From Pararhodobacter zhoushanensis (GTDB lineage Bacteria > Pseudomonadota > Alphaproteobacteria > Rhodobacterales > Rhodobacteraceae): a DNA stretch of 64,000 nt. The stretch covers positions 2,855,501 to 2,919,500 of the forward strand of contig NZ_JAPDFL010000001.1 of the NCBI RefSeq assembly GCF_025949695.1. The letters are read 5' to 3'. Made by a program: the position numbers and the translations under genes. This document shows positions 1 through 9,888 of the stretch, one piece after another. Numbering within the stretch: position 1 is the stretch's first letter; each line of letters starts with the position of its first letter. The notes under the pieces are model-generated. The model was not told the origin of the DNA, searched no databases, and saw only the letters and a program-made list of their open reading frames with translations.

Positions 1-59
1 ATTTGCTTTTCGGCCCTGAAGCCTCTATCGCAAAAACCACATGTCGAATGAGGCCGCCG

Positions 60-701
60 ATGAATCCTGCCCTGCAAAGTCACGCCACACGCAGCCTGTG
101 CGATCTTGCGCCGGTGATCCCGGTTCTGGTGATCGAGGATGTCGCTCATGCCGAACCGCTCGCGCGGGCGCTCGTCGCGGGCGGTTTGCCCGTGCTCGAA
201 GTCACGCTGCGCACCGACTGCGCGCTTGAAGCCATGGCGGCGATGGCGACCGTGCCGGGCGCTCGGGTCGGTGCGGGAACGGTGCTCAGCGCACATGACG
301 TGAAGCGGGCCAAGGCGGCGGGCGCAACCTTTGCCGTGTCGCCCGGTGCAACGCCCGCGCTGATCGCCGCCTGTGCCGCGCAGGGCCTGCCTTTGCTGCC
401 GGGCGCGGCCACGGCGAGCGAGGTCATGGCGCTCTTGGAACTCGGGTATCGGACAATGAAATTCTTCCCCGCCGGTCCCGCCGGTGGTCCGGCTCTGCTC
501 AAGGGACTCTATGGTCCGCTACCGCAAGCGACCTTCTGCCCGACCGGTGGCGTCAGCCCGCAGAATGCCGCTGACTATCTGTCGCTGCCCAACGTCGCCT
601 GCGTCGGCGGTAGCTGGGTTGCTCCGGCGAAGATGATGGCGGCAGGCGATTGGGACGGCATCACGGCGCTGGCGCGGCAAGCGGCAAGCCTGAGCCGTTA
701 A
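60..701 (+). CDS. eda: KDPG aldolase (2-dehydro-3-deoxy-6-phosphogluconate aldolase)
   Basis: Class I aldolase that splits 2-keto-3-deoxy-6-phosphogluconate into pyruvate and glyceraldehyde 3-phosphate, the last step of the Entner-Doudoroff pathway; relatives also act on 4-hydroxy-2-oxoglutarate. The 213 residues match family length. Visible motifs are EVTLRT (catalytic Glu and phosphate-site Arg), GAGTVLSA, MKFFPA with the Schiff-base lysine near residue 134, and CPTGGV. The frame is open back to base 3, but the extra residues do not look like the family, so ATG 60 is preferred; ATG 48 is the alternative. The stop overlaps the stop of the convergent hydratase gene. The usual partner edd would lie upstream, outside the window. 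Confidence 0.93.
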   Translation: MNPALQSHATRSLCDLAPVIPVLVIEDVAHAEPLARALVAGGLPVLEVTLRTDCALEAMAAMATVPGARVGAGTVLSAHDVKRAKAAGATFAVSPGATPALIAACAAQGLPLLPGAATASEVMALLELGYRTMKFFPAGPAGGPALLKGLYGPLPQATFCPTGGVSPQNAADYLSLPNVACVGGSWVAPAKMMAAGDWDGITALARQAASLSR

Positions 702-1492
702 TCGAACGACCCGCCGCGCCCGGCCCCTTGGGCAAAGCGCGTCGCCCCGGCGATACCCTCGGCCAGCACCATTCCGGCGCTCACCCATTCGCGCTTGAGC
801 GCTGCGGCCAGATCCGCCGGGGCCATGCGGGCCGAGAGAAAATCGGCGCGCAGGCAGCCCTGCGGAAACCGCGTGAGGCTTTCGGCCAGCGCCAACGCGG
901 TCTCAAGCGCCGCGCCCGGCGCGGTCACGCGGTCGGCCAATCCGATCCGCGACGCTTCATCCGCCCCCACCGGCCGGCCCGTCAGGATCAGGTCATTCGC
1001 CCGGCCTTGGCCCACGACGCGCGGCAGTCGAACCGTACCGCCGTCAATCAACGGCACGCCCCAGCGGCGACAGAACACGCCAAACGTCGCGTCCTGCGCC
1101 ATGACGCGCAGATCGCACCACAGCGCCAGTTCCATCCCACCCGCGACGGCGGGGCCTTCAACGGCAGCGATCACTGGCTTGGACAGCATCAGCCGCGAAG
1201 GCCCCATCGGACCGGGGCGCGGATCGTTCACCGGATCGCGCCAGTCAGCGGGCAAATCCAGCCCGCCGATCCAGTCCGCCCCGTCCCCAGTTGAGGCCGA
1301 CTTCAGATCAAACCCCGCACAGAACGCCCCGTCCGCGCCGGTCAGGATGGCCACATCGACCGTTTCATCTGCGTCAAACGCCAGCGCCGCGTCGTAAAGC
1401 GCACGCGCCAGCGCAGGGTTCACCGCATTGCGGGCCTCGGGCCGTGAAAGGGTCCAGACCCGTATCCGCCCCTGCGTTGTGAGTGTCAGCAC
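698..1492 (-). CDS. Enoyl-CoA hydratase/isomerase family protein
   Basis: Crotonase-fold protein of 264 residues, probably hydrating an enoyl-CoA or acting on a related acyl-CoA; the substrate cannot be read from sequence. It has the usual N-terminal LSRPEARNAV segment, the oxyanion-hole stretch GAFCAGFDLKS and the second hole segment AAVEGPAVAGGMELALWCDLR. GTG 1492 is chosen as start: an AGGAGG sits just upstream inside the last codons of dnaE, and the gene begins one base after the dnaE stop, so the two are cotranscribed and probably coupled. The longer reading to 1525 would run back into dnaE. Being attached to dnaE says nothing about its pathway. Confidence 0.85.
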   Translation of the reverse strand: MLTLTTQGRIRVWTLSRPEARNAVNPALARALYDAALAFDADETVDVAILTGADGAFCAGFDLKSASTGDGADWIGGLDLPADWRDPVNDPRPGPMGPSRLMLSKPVIAAVEGPAVAGGMELALWCDLRVMAQDATFGVFCRRWGVPLIDGGTVRLPRVVGQGRANDLILTGRPVGADEASRIGLADRVTAPGAALETALALAESLTRFPQGCLRADFLSARMAPADLAAALKREWVSAGMVLAEGIAGATRFAQGAGRGGSFD

Positions 1493-1493
1493 A

Positions 1494-4400
1494 TCAGACC
1501 TCCTCGATTGCGAGCACGCCCTCAATCGCCCGGACCTGCTGTTTGAGCAGCGGCGTCACCGGGACCTGACGGCCTGCGTCGATCTCGATCTCGCCGCCGG
1601 TCAGCGGGTCGGGCACGCAGAACCGCAGCGGGCCGAAGGCCTTGCGCGGCGCGTTGGGCGGCAGGTTGTCGAAGACGTCAAGCAATTCGCTCAGCGCACC
1701 GGGGGCTTCCAGCCGCACGCGCAAACCGGCGGCCCCGGCATCGGCGACCACATCGTCAATCGGCGCCGCCCCGCGCGCCAGCAGTTTGAGCGTATCGCCC
1801 TCGAGCGTGGCCTCGACCGTCAGCACGACATTCATCCCGGTTTCCAGATGCTGGCGCGATGCTTCCAGCGTTTCGGAGAACACCGTGACCTCAAAAAGCC
1901 CGGTCGGATCAGAGAGTTGCACGAAGGCAAAGCGGTTGCCGCGCGCCGATTTACGCTCTTGCCGCGAGCTGACCGAACCCGCGATCCGCGCCACCAGCGC
2001 GCCGCCTTGCGCCTTGCGGGTCAGCTCGGCCAGCGTCACCACGTCCTTGCGTTTGAGCGCGCCTGCGTAGTCATCCAGCGGATGACCCGACAGGTAGAAG
2101 CCGATCGCCGCGTGTTCATGCGTCAGCTTGTCGGTCGGCAGCCAGTCCCCGGCCTTGCCCAGACGCGGCGGCGGCAGGTCGTCACCGCCCGCGAACAGCG
2201 AGTTCTGGCCGGAACTGGCCGCCTCGAACACCGCCGCCGAATAGGCGACCAGCCCGTCGAGGCTGTCGAACACCCGCTTGCGGCTTTTTTCCAGCGTGTC
2301 GAACGCCCCGGCACGCGCCAGCATTTCCAAGGGCCGCTTGCCGACTTTCTTCATGTCCACGCGCCGGGCGAAATCGGTCAGATCGCGGAACGGCGTGTCG
2401 CCGCGCGCCTCGACCAGCAGGCGCATGACCTCCATCCCGACGTTCTTCAACGCGCCCAAGGCATAGACCAGACGCCCCTCAACCACGCTGAACGTCGCCA
2501 GTGAACGGTTGACGCAAGGAGGGACAATCTCGATCCCCATGCGGTCGACTTCGCGTTTATAGACCGCCAGCTTGTCGGTCAGATGGATATCGCAGTTCAT
2601 CACCGCGGCCATGAATTCGACCGGGTGATTGGCCTTCAGCCAGCCGGTCTGATAGCTGACCACAGCATAGGCGGCGGCGTGGGATTTGTTGAAGCCGTAG
2701 TTGGCGAATTTTTCCAGAAGGTCAAAGACTTCCCCGGCTTTCTTCGCGTCGATTCCATGCGTCGCCTTGGCCCCGTCAATGAACTTGGGCCGCTCTTTCG
2801 CCATTTCCTCGGCGATCTTCTTACCCATCGCCCGGCGCAGCAGATCCGCCCCGCCCAGCGTGTAGCCGCCCATCACCTGAGCGATCTGCATCACCTGTTC
2901 CTGATAGACGATGATGCCTTGGGTTTCGGCCAGAATGGGGTCAATCGTCGGGTGCAGGGACTCCAGTTTCTTGGTGCCGTGCTTGACCTCGCAATAGGTC
3001 GGGATGTTCTCCATCGGGCCGGGACGATACAGCGCCACCAGCGCCACGATATCCTCGATACAGGTCGGTTTCATCCGCCGCAGCGCGTCCATCATGCCCG
3101 AGGATTCCACCTGGAACACGGCGACGGTCTTGGCTTCAGCGTAGAGGCGATAGGTGCGCGGATCGTCGAGCGGGATCAGGTTGATCTCGTTCTCGGTTCC
3201 GGCGGGCGGCTCATACAGCATCTCGCCGTTCGGGGCGATGTGCAGATCGCGGCCCGAGGTGCGGATCAGGTCGATGGCGTTCTGGATCACGGTCAGGGTT
3301 TTCAGACCCAGAAAGTCGAACTTGACCAGACCGGCCTGCTCGACCCATTTCATGTTGAACTGCGTGGCCGGCATGTCCGAGCGCGGATCGCGGTAGAGCG
3401 GCACCAGCGCATCCAGCGGCCGGTCGCCGATCACCACCCCGGCGGCGTGGGTCGAGGCGTTGCGCAGCAGACCTTCAACCTTTTCGGCAAAATCGAGCAG
3501 CCGCCCGACAACCTCTTCCTTGGCCGCTTCGCGCAGGCGCGGCTCATCGGCCAGCGCCTTGGTGATCGAGACCGGCTTGACCCCCTCGACCGGGATCATC
3601 TTGGAAAGCTTGTCGACCTGCCCATAGGACATCTGCAACACGCGGCCCACGTCGCGCACCGCCGCCTTGGACAAAAGCGCACCGAAGGTGATGATCTGTC
3701 CCACTTTTTCGCGGCCGTATTTCTCTTGCACATAGCGGATCACCTCTTCGCGGCGGTCCATGCAAAAGTCGATGTCGAAGTCGGGCATCGACACCCGTTC
3801 AGGGTTCAGGAAGCGCTCGAACAGCAGCGCATAACGCAGCGGGTCAAGATCGGTGATGGTCAGCGCATAAGCCACCAGCGACCCTGCACCCGAGCCCCGG
3901 CCCGGTCCGACCGGAATGCCCTGATCCTTGCCCCATTTGATAAAATCGGCAACGATCAGGAAGTAGCCCGGGAACCCCATCTTCTCGATGATCCCCAGCT
4001 CGAAATCGAGCCGCGCCTGATATTCCTCAGGCGTCACCGCATGCGGGATCACCTTGAGCCGGTTTTGCAGCCCCTCATTGGCCTGACGACGCAATTCCTG
4101 CACCTCGTCATCCGCGAACTTGGGCAGGATCGGGTTGCGTTTGTAGGTCGCAAAGGCGCAGCGTCTGGCAATCTCGACGGTGTTTTCCAGCGCCTCCGGC
4201 AGATCGGCGAACAGCGCGGCCATCTCGTCCGGGGTTTTGAGATAATGCTGCGGCGTCAGGTGGCGGCGCGGTTCCTGCTGGTCAACATAGGCGCCTTCCT
4301 TGATGCACAAAAGCGCGTCATGGGCCTCGTACATCTTGGCGTCGGGGAAATAGACATCGTTGGTGGCAACGATCGGCAGATCCATCGCATAGGCCATCTC

Positions 4401-4988
4401 AAGAAACGGGCGCTCGGTGCGCTGCTCGGCCTCGGTCAGCGCGCCCCCTTCGCCGGGGTGGCGCTGGAGTTCGACGTAGAAGCGCTCTGCATAGATCTCG
4501 GCAAAGAATGCCATCAACTCACGGGCCCGCGCGCCCTGCCCCTCACGGATCAGCCGCCCGACCACGCCATCCGGGCCGCCCGACAGGCAGATCAGCCCCT
4601 CGGCGTGCTGGGCCAGATCGTCAGGGGTGACATGGGGAAGCGAGCCATCCGTGCGCAAATAGAGGCACGAGTTCAGCTTCATCAGGTTCTCATAGCCACG
4701 CTCGGTCTGCGCCAGCAGCACCAGCGGCGCGGCAGGCCGGGGTTTTTCGCCCGTTTGCTGCACCGGCAGCTGGACGTCGATCTGACATCCCACAATCGGC
4801 TGAATGCCAGCCCCTTTGGCCAGCACGGAAAATTCCAGCGCGGCGAACAGCGCGTTTGTATCGGTAATCGCCACGGCGGGCATGTCGCGCTTGGTGCAGG
4901 TCTTGATTAGTGCCTTGACCGGAACCGCGCCTTCCAGCAACGAGTATTCGGTATGCACACGCAGGTGGATGAATCGAGGGTTGGCCAT
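1494..4988 (-). CDS. dnaE: DNA polymerase III subunit alpha
   Basis: Catalytic subunit of the replicative DNA polymerase. At 1164 residues it is the standard DnaE length. The N-terminal PHP domain begins HLRVHTEYSLLEGAV. The polymerase core carries PDFDIDF at about residues 401-407, whose aspartates bind the catalytic metals, preceded by the GPGRGSGAGSLVAY segment. GFNKSHAAAYA and the C-terminal OB-fold region are present. ATG 4988 gives the canonical N-terminus MANPRFIHLRVH. It is the first gene of a two-gene unit with the enoyl-CoA hydratase and is divergent from xdhA. Confidence 0.97.
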   Translation of the reverse strand: MANPRFIHLRVHTEYSLLEGAVPVKALIKTCTKRDMPAVAITDTNALFAALEFSVLAKGAGIQPIVGCQIDVQLPVQQTGEKPRPAAPLVLLAQTERGYENLMKLNSCLYLRTDGSLPHVTPDDLAQHAEGLICLSGGPDGVVGRLIREGQGARARELMAFFAEIYAERFYVELQRHPGEGGALTEAEQRTERPFLEMAYAMDLPIVATNDVYFPDAKMYEAHDALLCIKEGAYVDQQEPRRHLTPQHYLKTPDEMAALFADLPEALENTVEIARRCAFATYKRNPILPKFADDEVQELRRQANEGLQNRLKVIPHAVTPEEYQARLDFELGIIEKMGFPGYFLIVADFIKWGKDQGIPVGPGRGSGAGSLVAYALTITDLDPLRYALLFERFLNPERVSMPDFDIDFCMDRREEVIRYVQEKYGREKVGQIITFGALLSKAAVRDVGRVLQMSYGQVDKLSKMIPVEGVKPVSITKALADEPRLREAAKEEVVGRLLDFAEKVEGLLRNASTHAAGVVIGDRPLDALVPLYRDPRSDMPATQFNMKWVEQAGLVKFDFLGLKTLTVIQNAIDLIRTSGRDLHIAPNGEMLYEPPAGTENEINLIPLDDPRTYRLYAEAKTVAVFQVESSGMMDALRRMKPTCIEDIVALVALYRPGPMENIPTYCEVKHGTKKLESLHPTIDPILAETQGIIVYQEQVMQIAQVMGGYTLGGADLLRRAMGKKIAEEMAKERPKFIDGAKATHGIDAKKAGEVFDLLEKFANYGFNKSHAAAYAVVSYQTGWLKANHPVEFMAAVMNCDIHLTDKLAVYKREVDRMGIEIVPPCVNRSLATFSVVEGRLVYALGALKNVGMEVMRLLVEARGDTPFRDLTDFARRVDMKKVGKRPLEMLARAGAFDTLEKSRKRVFDSLDGLVAYSAAVFEAASSGQNSLFAGGDDLPPPRLGKAGDWLPTDKLTHEHAAIGFYLSGHPLDDYAGALKRKDVVTLAELTRKAQGGALVARIAGSVSSRQERKSARGNRFAFVQLSDPTGLFEVTVFSETLEASRQHLETGMNVVLTVEATLEGDTLKLLARGAAPIDDVVADAGAAGLRVRLEAPGALSELLDVFDNLPPNAPRKAFGPLRFCVPDPLTGGEIEIDAGRQVPVTPLLKQQVRAIEGVLAIEEV

Positions 4989-5105
4989 GGTTCCAGCTTA
5001 TCCGGCAGGCAGTCGCGCGCAAGGGCGGCGCTATTTTCAACAGATGGGCGAAAATGCTTCTCAGGGCCGCAGCAAGTCTGTGCTTGCCTGAAAAGCCCGG
5101 TCACT

Positions 5106-5116
5106 GTTCACTGAAC
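5106..5116. promoter_or_regulatory. Candidate operator between dnaE and xdhA
   Basis: GTTCACTGAAC is an inverted repeat (GTTCA/TGAAC around one central base) in the 214-base divergent spacer, about 90 bases before the xdhA start. It may be the operator of a purine-responsive repressor, but no regulator gene is adjacent and it is a single copy, so the assignment is only positional. Confidence 0.25.
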
Positions 5117-5202
5117 GATAAGAACAAGGGGCACCCCCGGCGCTTTACGCCGCATCGGGCGCAGGGAAAAGCCCTCTCGGGGAGAAAGCGGCGGATCGAC
5201 GC

Positions 5203-6579
5203 ATGACCAGTATCAGGTTTGTTCTCAACGGAACGGACGTGGAGGTTGCAGGGCAACCGGCCACGCGCACGCTGGTGGACTGGCTGCGCGAAGACCGCGG
5301 CCTGAAAGGCACCAAGGAAGGCTGCAACGAGGGCGATTGCGGGGCCTGCACGGTCATGCTGTCGGATGAGCGCGGCAGCCGGGCGGTGAATGCCTGCATC
5401 CTGTTCCTCCCGCAACTGCATGGCAAAGTCGTGCATACGGTTGAGGGACTGCGCAGCCCTGACGGCGCGCTGCACCCGGTGCAGACGGCGATGGTGGCCG
5501 AGCATGGCAGCCAATGCGGTTTCTGCACCCCCGGTTTCATCATGTCGATGGCGACGGGCCATCTGAACGGCGAGACGGACCACGACACGCATCTGGCGGG
5601 CAACCTGTGCCGCTGCACCGGCTATGCGCCCATCGTGCGCGCGGCTGAGGCGGCGGCGAAAGAGCCGGTGCCAGCGTGGTTGGCGGCGCAAGCGGCAGCA
5701 CTGCCGGACGTTGATGCGCCCGAGGGCGTGGCCCTGCCCCGCAGCTCGGACGAACTGGCGGCGTGGTACAGCGCCAACCCCGAGGGCCGCTTGATCGCCG
5801 GGGCTACGGATGTCGGTCTGTGGGTGACCAAGCAGTTGCGCGACCTCGGCCCGGTCGCGTTTCTCGCCGGTGTCGAGGACATGCGCGGCATCGAGATCAC
5901 CGAGGACGCCATCCACATCGGCGCGGTCACCACGCTGGCCGAGCTTCTCCCCGCCATTGCCCCTTTCTACCCCGGCTTCGCCGCGATGATCCGCCGCTAT
6001 GGCTCGGCGCAGGTCCGCGCCGCTGCCACGCTGGGCGGCAATATCGCCAACGGTTCCCCCATCGGCGACAGCCCGCCCGCGCTGATCGCGCTGGGGGCCA
6101 CGCTCTATCTGCGCAAGGGGGATGAACGGCGGTCGATGCCGATCGAGGCGTTCTTCCTTGACTACGGCAAGCAGGACCGCGCGCCGGGCGAATTCGTCGA
6201 GGCGGTCAGCATTCCGCGCGGCCCTGACCGGCTGAAATGCTACAAGATCTCCAAGCGGTTTGATCAGGACATCTCGGCTTTGCTTGGGTGCTTCAACCTC
6301 ACCATTGAGGGCGGCACCGTCACCGCCGCGCGCATCGCCTACGGCGGCATGGCGGGCATTCCCAAACGTGCCGCTGCGGTCGAGGCCGCGCTGATCGGCC
6401 AGCCGTGGTCCGAGGCGACGGTGCAAGCTGCCCTGCCCGCGTTCAAACACGATTTCCAGCCGATGTCGGACATGCGTGCCTCGGCGGACTACCGGATGCA
6501 GGCCGCGCAGAACCTTCTCTTGCGCTATTTCCTTGAAGATCAGGGCCTTGCCACCGATGTGCTGGAGGTTTCAGCATGA
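5203..6579 (+). CDS. xdhA: Xanthine dehydrogenase small subunit (FeS/FAD)
   Basis: Electron-transfer subunit of the cytoplasmic molybdenum enzyme that oxidises hypoxanthine to xanthine and urate, passing electrons to NAD. In the 458 residues the first [2Fe-2S] site is seen as [10 protein letters not shown], the second as CGFCTPGF plus CRCTGY (to about residue 145), followed by the FAD-binding region with [14 protein letters not shown] and the CO-dehydrogenase flavoprotein C-terminal domain. Length and domain order match Rhodobacter XdhA. It overlaps xdhB by four bases (ATGA), showing translational coupling in a purine catabolism unit. Confidence 0.96.
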   Translation: MTSIRFVLNGTDVEVAGQPATRTLVDWLREDRGLKGTKEGCNEGDCGACTVMLSDERGSRAVNACILFLPQLHGKVVHTVEGLRSPDGALHPVQTAMVAEHGSQCGFCTPGFIMSMATGHLNGETDHDTHLAGNLCRCTGYAPIVRAAEAAAKEPVPAWLAAQAAALPDVDAPEGVALPRSSDELAAWYSANPEGRLIAGATDVGLWVTKQLRDLGPVAFLAGVEDMRGIEITEDAIHIGAVTTLAELLPAIAPFYPGFAAMIRRYGSAQVRAAATLGGNIANGSPIGDSPPALIALGATLYLRKGDERRSMPIEAFFLDYGKQDRAPGEFVEAVSIPRGPDRLKCYKISKRFDQDISALLGCFNLTIEGGTVTAARIAYGGMAGIPKRAAAVEAALIGQPWSEATVQAALPAFKHDFQPMSDMRASADYRMQAAQNLLLRYFLEDQGLATDVLEVSA

Positions 6580-8942
6580 GCGCGATCCACAAACCCGTCC
6601 CGCATGACGCGGCCCCTCTGCACGTCACCGGTGAAGCGCGCTATGTCGATGACATCCCCACGCCCGCAGGCACGCTGCATCTGGCCTTTGGCCTGTCGAC
6701 CGTCGCGCGCGGCGCGATCACCGCGATGGACCTTGCGGCGGTGCGGTCCGCACCCGGCGTTGTGGCGGTGCTCAGCGCCGAGGACATCGGCGATGCCGAT
6801 TGTTCACCCTCAAACAATGACGAACCGCTGTTGGCCACGGGCACGGTTCACTATGTCGGCCAGCCGGTGTTTCTGGTCATCGCCGACACGCATCTGAACG
6901 CCCGCAAGGCGGCGCGCAAAGCGACGATTGCCTACGCCGAGGAACCGGCGATCCTGACGGTCGATCAGGCCCTTGCTGCCGAGTCGTACTTTGAGGGCGG
7001 ACCGCGCATCTGGGCGCGCGGCGAACCCGCTGACGCCATCGCCAAAGCCCCCCGCACCCTCGAGGGACGGATCGAGATGGGCGGGCAAGAGCATTTCTAC
7101 CTTGAAGGTCAGGCCGCGCTGGCCAGCCCGCAAGAGGGCGGCGACATGCATGTGGTCTCCTCGACCCAGCACCCGACCGAGATCCAGCACAAGGTCGCCC
7201 ATGCGCTGCATCTGCCGATGCACGCGGTGCGCGTGGAAACCCGGCGCATGGGCGGCGGGTTTGGCGGCAAGGAGAGCCAGGGCAACGCTTTGGCCGTCGC
7301 CTGCGCACTGGCTGCGCGGCACACGGGCAAGGCCTGCAAGATGCGCTATGACCGCGATGACGACATGGTCATCACCGGCAAGCGCCATGATTTCCGCATT
7401 GATTACACCGTCGGCGTGGACGGCGAGGGCAAGGTTCTGGGGATCGAGTTTCGCCACTACACCCGCGCGGGCTGGTCACTGGACCTGACCCCGCCGGTTG
7501 CCGACCGGGCAATGCTGCACGCCGACAACGCCTATTGGCTGCCGAATGTGCGGATTGAGAGCCACCGTTTGCGCACCAACATGTGCTCGGCAACGGCGTA
7601 TCGCGGTTTCGGTGGCCCGCAGGGGATGCTGGGCATCGAGCGGGTGATGGACCACATCGCCGCCGAGCTGAAGCTTGAACCGCTCAGCGTGCGCAAGGCC
7701 AACTTCTACCGCGCGGCGACGCCGCCCAAGACCGGCCCGGGCACAGCCAAGCGGTTTGGCGGCGCGCATAGCCCCATGCAGCCCGAGGATACCGGCCCGC
7801 AGACCACGCCCTACGGCCAGCCGGTCGAGGATTTCATCCTGCACGAACTGGTCGCGCAGCTGGAGAAATCGAGCAATTACGCCGCGCGCAAGGCCAAGGT
7901 TGCTGAGTGGAACGCCGCCAATCCCGTGCTGAAAAAGGGCATCGCGCTGACGCCGGTCAAGTTTGGCATCAGCTTCACCCTGACCCATCTCAATCAGGCG
8001 GGCGCGCTGGTGCATGTGTATCAGGACGGCTCGATCCACCTGAACCATGGTGGCACGGAAATGGGTCAGGGCCTGTTCCAGAAGGTAGCCCAAGTGGCCG
8101 CCGCCGCCTTTGGCGTACCGCTTGAGGCTATCAAGATCACGGCGACGGATACCGCCAAGGTGCCGAATACCTCCGCCACGGCCGCGTCGTCGGGGTCGGA
8201 TCTGAACGGGATGGCGGTGAAAGCCGCCTGCGACACGATCCGCGACCGCATGGCCGAGCATCTGGCGCACCTGCACCAGACCACGCCCGACGCGGTGGTG
8301 TTCGAGGACGGCATCGTCAGGGTCGGTGGCGCCGAGATGAGCTTCGCCGAGGCCGCCACTTCCGCCTATTCCAACCGCGTCAGCCTGTCCTCGACCGGGT
8401 TTTACGCCACGCCCAAGCTTTCGTGGGACCGCGTTGCGGGTCAGGGACGCCCGTTTTTCTACTTCGCCTATGGCGCAGCCTGCGTCGAGGTGGTGATCGA
8501 CACGCTGACCGGTGAGAACCGCATGCTGCGCGCCGATATCCTGCATGACGCGGGGGCCTCGCTGAACCCGGCGCTGGACAAGGGTCAGGTCGAGGGCGGC
8601 TTCATTCAGGGCGCGGGCTGGCTGACCACCGAGGAACTGGTCTGGGACGACAAGGGCCGGTTGCGCACCCACGCACCCAGCACCTACAAGATCCCCGCCT
8701 GTGGCGACCGTCCGCGCGTGTTCAACGTCGATCTGTGGATCGGCGCGAACCCTGAAGAGACGATCCACAAATCCAAAGCCGTCGGCGAGCCGCCCTTCAT
8801 GCATGGCATCGCCACGCTGCTGGCGCTCAGCGATGCGGTGGCGGCCTGCGGCGACGGGTCCGAATACGTCAATCTCGACGCGCCCGCGACGGCGGAATGC
8901 ATTCTGGCCGCGGTGGTTCGCCAGCGGGGCGGGTATGTTTGA
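6576..8942 (+). CDS. xdhB: Xanthine dehydrogenase large subunit (molybdopterin)
   Basis: Molybdenum-cofactor subunit carrying the hydroxylation site for hypoxanthine and xanthine. The 788 residues start with the aldehyde oxidase/xanthine dehydrogenase a/b hammerhead domain ([13 protein letters not shown]) and continue with the cofactor-binding domain: [19 protein letters not shown], and near the C-terminus VGEPPFMHG, which holds the catalytic glutamate. It is translationally coupled to xdhA (4-base overlap) and to xdhC (8-base overlap). Confidence 0.97.
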   Translation: MSAIHKPVPHDAAPLHVTGEARYVDDIPTPAGTLHLAFGLSTVARGAITAMDLAAVRSAPGVVAVLSAEDIGDADCSPSNNDEPLLATGTVHYVGQPVFLVIADTHLNARKAARKATIAYAEEPAILTVDQALAAESYFEGGPRIWARGEPADAIAKAPRTLEGRIEMGGQEHFYLEGQAALASPQEGGDMHVVSSTQHPTEIQHKVAHALHLPMHAVRVETRRMGGGFGGKESQGNALAVACALAARHTGKACKMRYDRDDDMVITGKRHDFRIDYTVGVDGEGKVLGIEFRHYTRAGWSLDLTPPVADRAMLHADNAYWLPNVRIESHRLRTNMCSATAYRGFGGPQGMLGIERVMDHIAAELKLEPLSVRKANFYRAATPPKTGPGTAKRFGGAHSPMQPEDTGPQTTPYGQPVEDFILHELVAQLEKSSNYAARKAKVAEWNAANPVLKKGIALTPVKFGISFTLTHLNQAGALVHVYQDGSIHLNHGGTEMGQGLFQKVAQVAAAAFGVPLEAIKITATDTAKVPNTSATAASSGSDLNGMAVKAACDTIRDRMAEHLAHLHQTTPDAVVFEDGIVRVGGAEMSFAEAATSAYSNRVSLSSTGFYATPKLSWDRVAGQGRPFFYFAYGAACVEVVIDTLTGENRMLRADILHDAGASLNPALDKGQVEGGFIQGAGWLTTEELVWDDKGRLRTHAPSTYKIPACGDRPRVFNVDLWIGANPEETIHKSKAVGEPPFMHGIATLLALSDAVAACGDGSEYVNLDAPATAECILAAVVRQRGGYV

Positions 8943-9888
8943 CCGCGCCGGGCTTGCGCAGGCGGTGGCCAGCCACGGCGCGGTGACGCGGGTGGTGATC
9001 TGCGGTCATCAGGGCTCGTCCCCGCGCGAAGCCGGGGCGGCGATGCTGGTCTGGGCGGACGGGCAGTCGGGCACGATTGGCGGCGGCGCGCTGGAGTTTG
9101 ACGCAACAACGAAGGCGCGGGCGATGCTGGCGGGCGGCGCGGCGCGGGTCGAGAAAACGGCACTGGGCCCGGCCTTGGGGCAATGTTGCGGCGGGGCGGT
9201 GACCCTGGGGTTTGAGCGCTTCGATGCGTCGGTATTAAGGGAAGTGCCGGAAACGGGTCTCTTTGCCCGCCCGGTGGCCCGCGATGCGGCAGCAGAGCCC
9301 CCGCTGGCCATCCTGCGCGCGCTCAAAGCTACGCGCAATCAAGGCACGGACACCCCCGCCCTGCGCTACCTCAACGGCTGGCTGGCCGAACCCGTCTCAC
9401 CCCCCGCCCGTGATCTGTGGATCTGGGGCGCGGGCCATGTCGGGCGGGCGCTGGTGAACACGCTGCATCCCCTGCCCGGCCTGCGCCTGACGTGGATCGA
9501 CACCGACTCGGGCCGTTTCCCCGACACCATCCCCGCAGGCGTCACCGCCCTGACCGCCGCCAACCCCGCCACGTTGACCCCACAAGCGCCGCCCGACGCC
9601 GAACACCTGATCCTCACCTTCAGCCACGCGCTCGACCTCGACCTGTGCCACCGCCTGCTGACCCACGGCTTCGCCGCCTGTGGCCTCATCGGCTCGGCCT
9701 CGAAATGGGCACGGTTCCGTTCCCGCTTGCAGGCGCTGGGCCATGCGCCCGTGCAAATCGACCGCATCCGCTGCCCCATTGGCGATCCGTCTTTCGGCAA
9801 ACACCCCCAAGCCATCGCCATTTCCGTCGCCGCCGAGATGCTCGCGCGGCCCCTCGCCCTTGCCCCAGCCAGAGAGATCGCCCGTTGA
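8935..9888 (+). CDS. xdhC: XdhC, molybdenum cofactor insertion/sulfuration chaperone
   Basis: Protein needed to load the sulfurated molybdenum cofactor into XdhB; not part of the final enzyme. Of 317 residues, the N-terminal XdhC/CoxI domain shows GHQGSSPREAGAAM and GTIGGGALEF, and the C-terminal Rossmann-like domain shows WGAGHVGRALVNTL and LIGSASKWARF. The ATG at 8935 lies inside the end of xdhB; the frame is open further upstream but only as an overlap with xdhB. Its TGA is shared with the TTG start of the transporter ATPase. Confidence 0.93.
   Translation: MFDRAGLAQAVASHGAVTRVVICGHQGSSPREAGAAMLVWADGQSGTIGGGALEFDATTKARAMLAGGAARVEKTALGPALGQCCGGAVTLGFERFDASVLREVPETGLFARPVARDAAAEPPLAILRALKATRNQGTDTPALRYLNGWLAEPVSPPARDLWIWGAGHVGRALVNTLHPLPGLRLTWIDTDSGRFPDTIPAGVTALTAANPATLTPQAPPDAEHLILTFSHALDLDLCHRLLTHGFAACGLIGSASKWARFRSRLQALGHAPVQIDRIRCPIGDPSFGKHPQAIAISVAAEMLARPLALAPAREIAR

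Noticed and set aside
2583..4910. 775-residue open frame on the plus strand opposite dnaE
   Set aside because: Antisense shadow of a GC-rich coding region; composition is arginine/glutamine/histidine-rich, no recognisable domain, and dnaE is certain.
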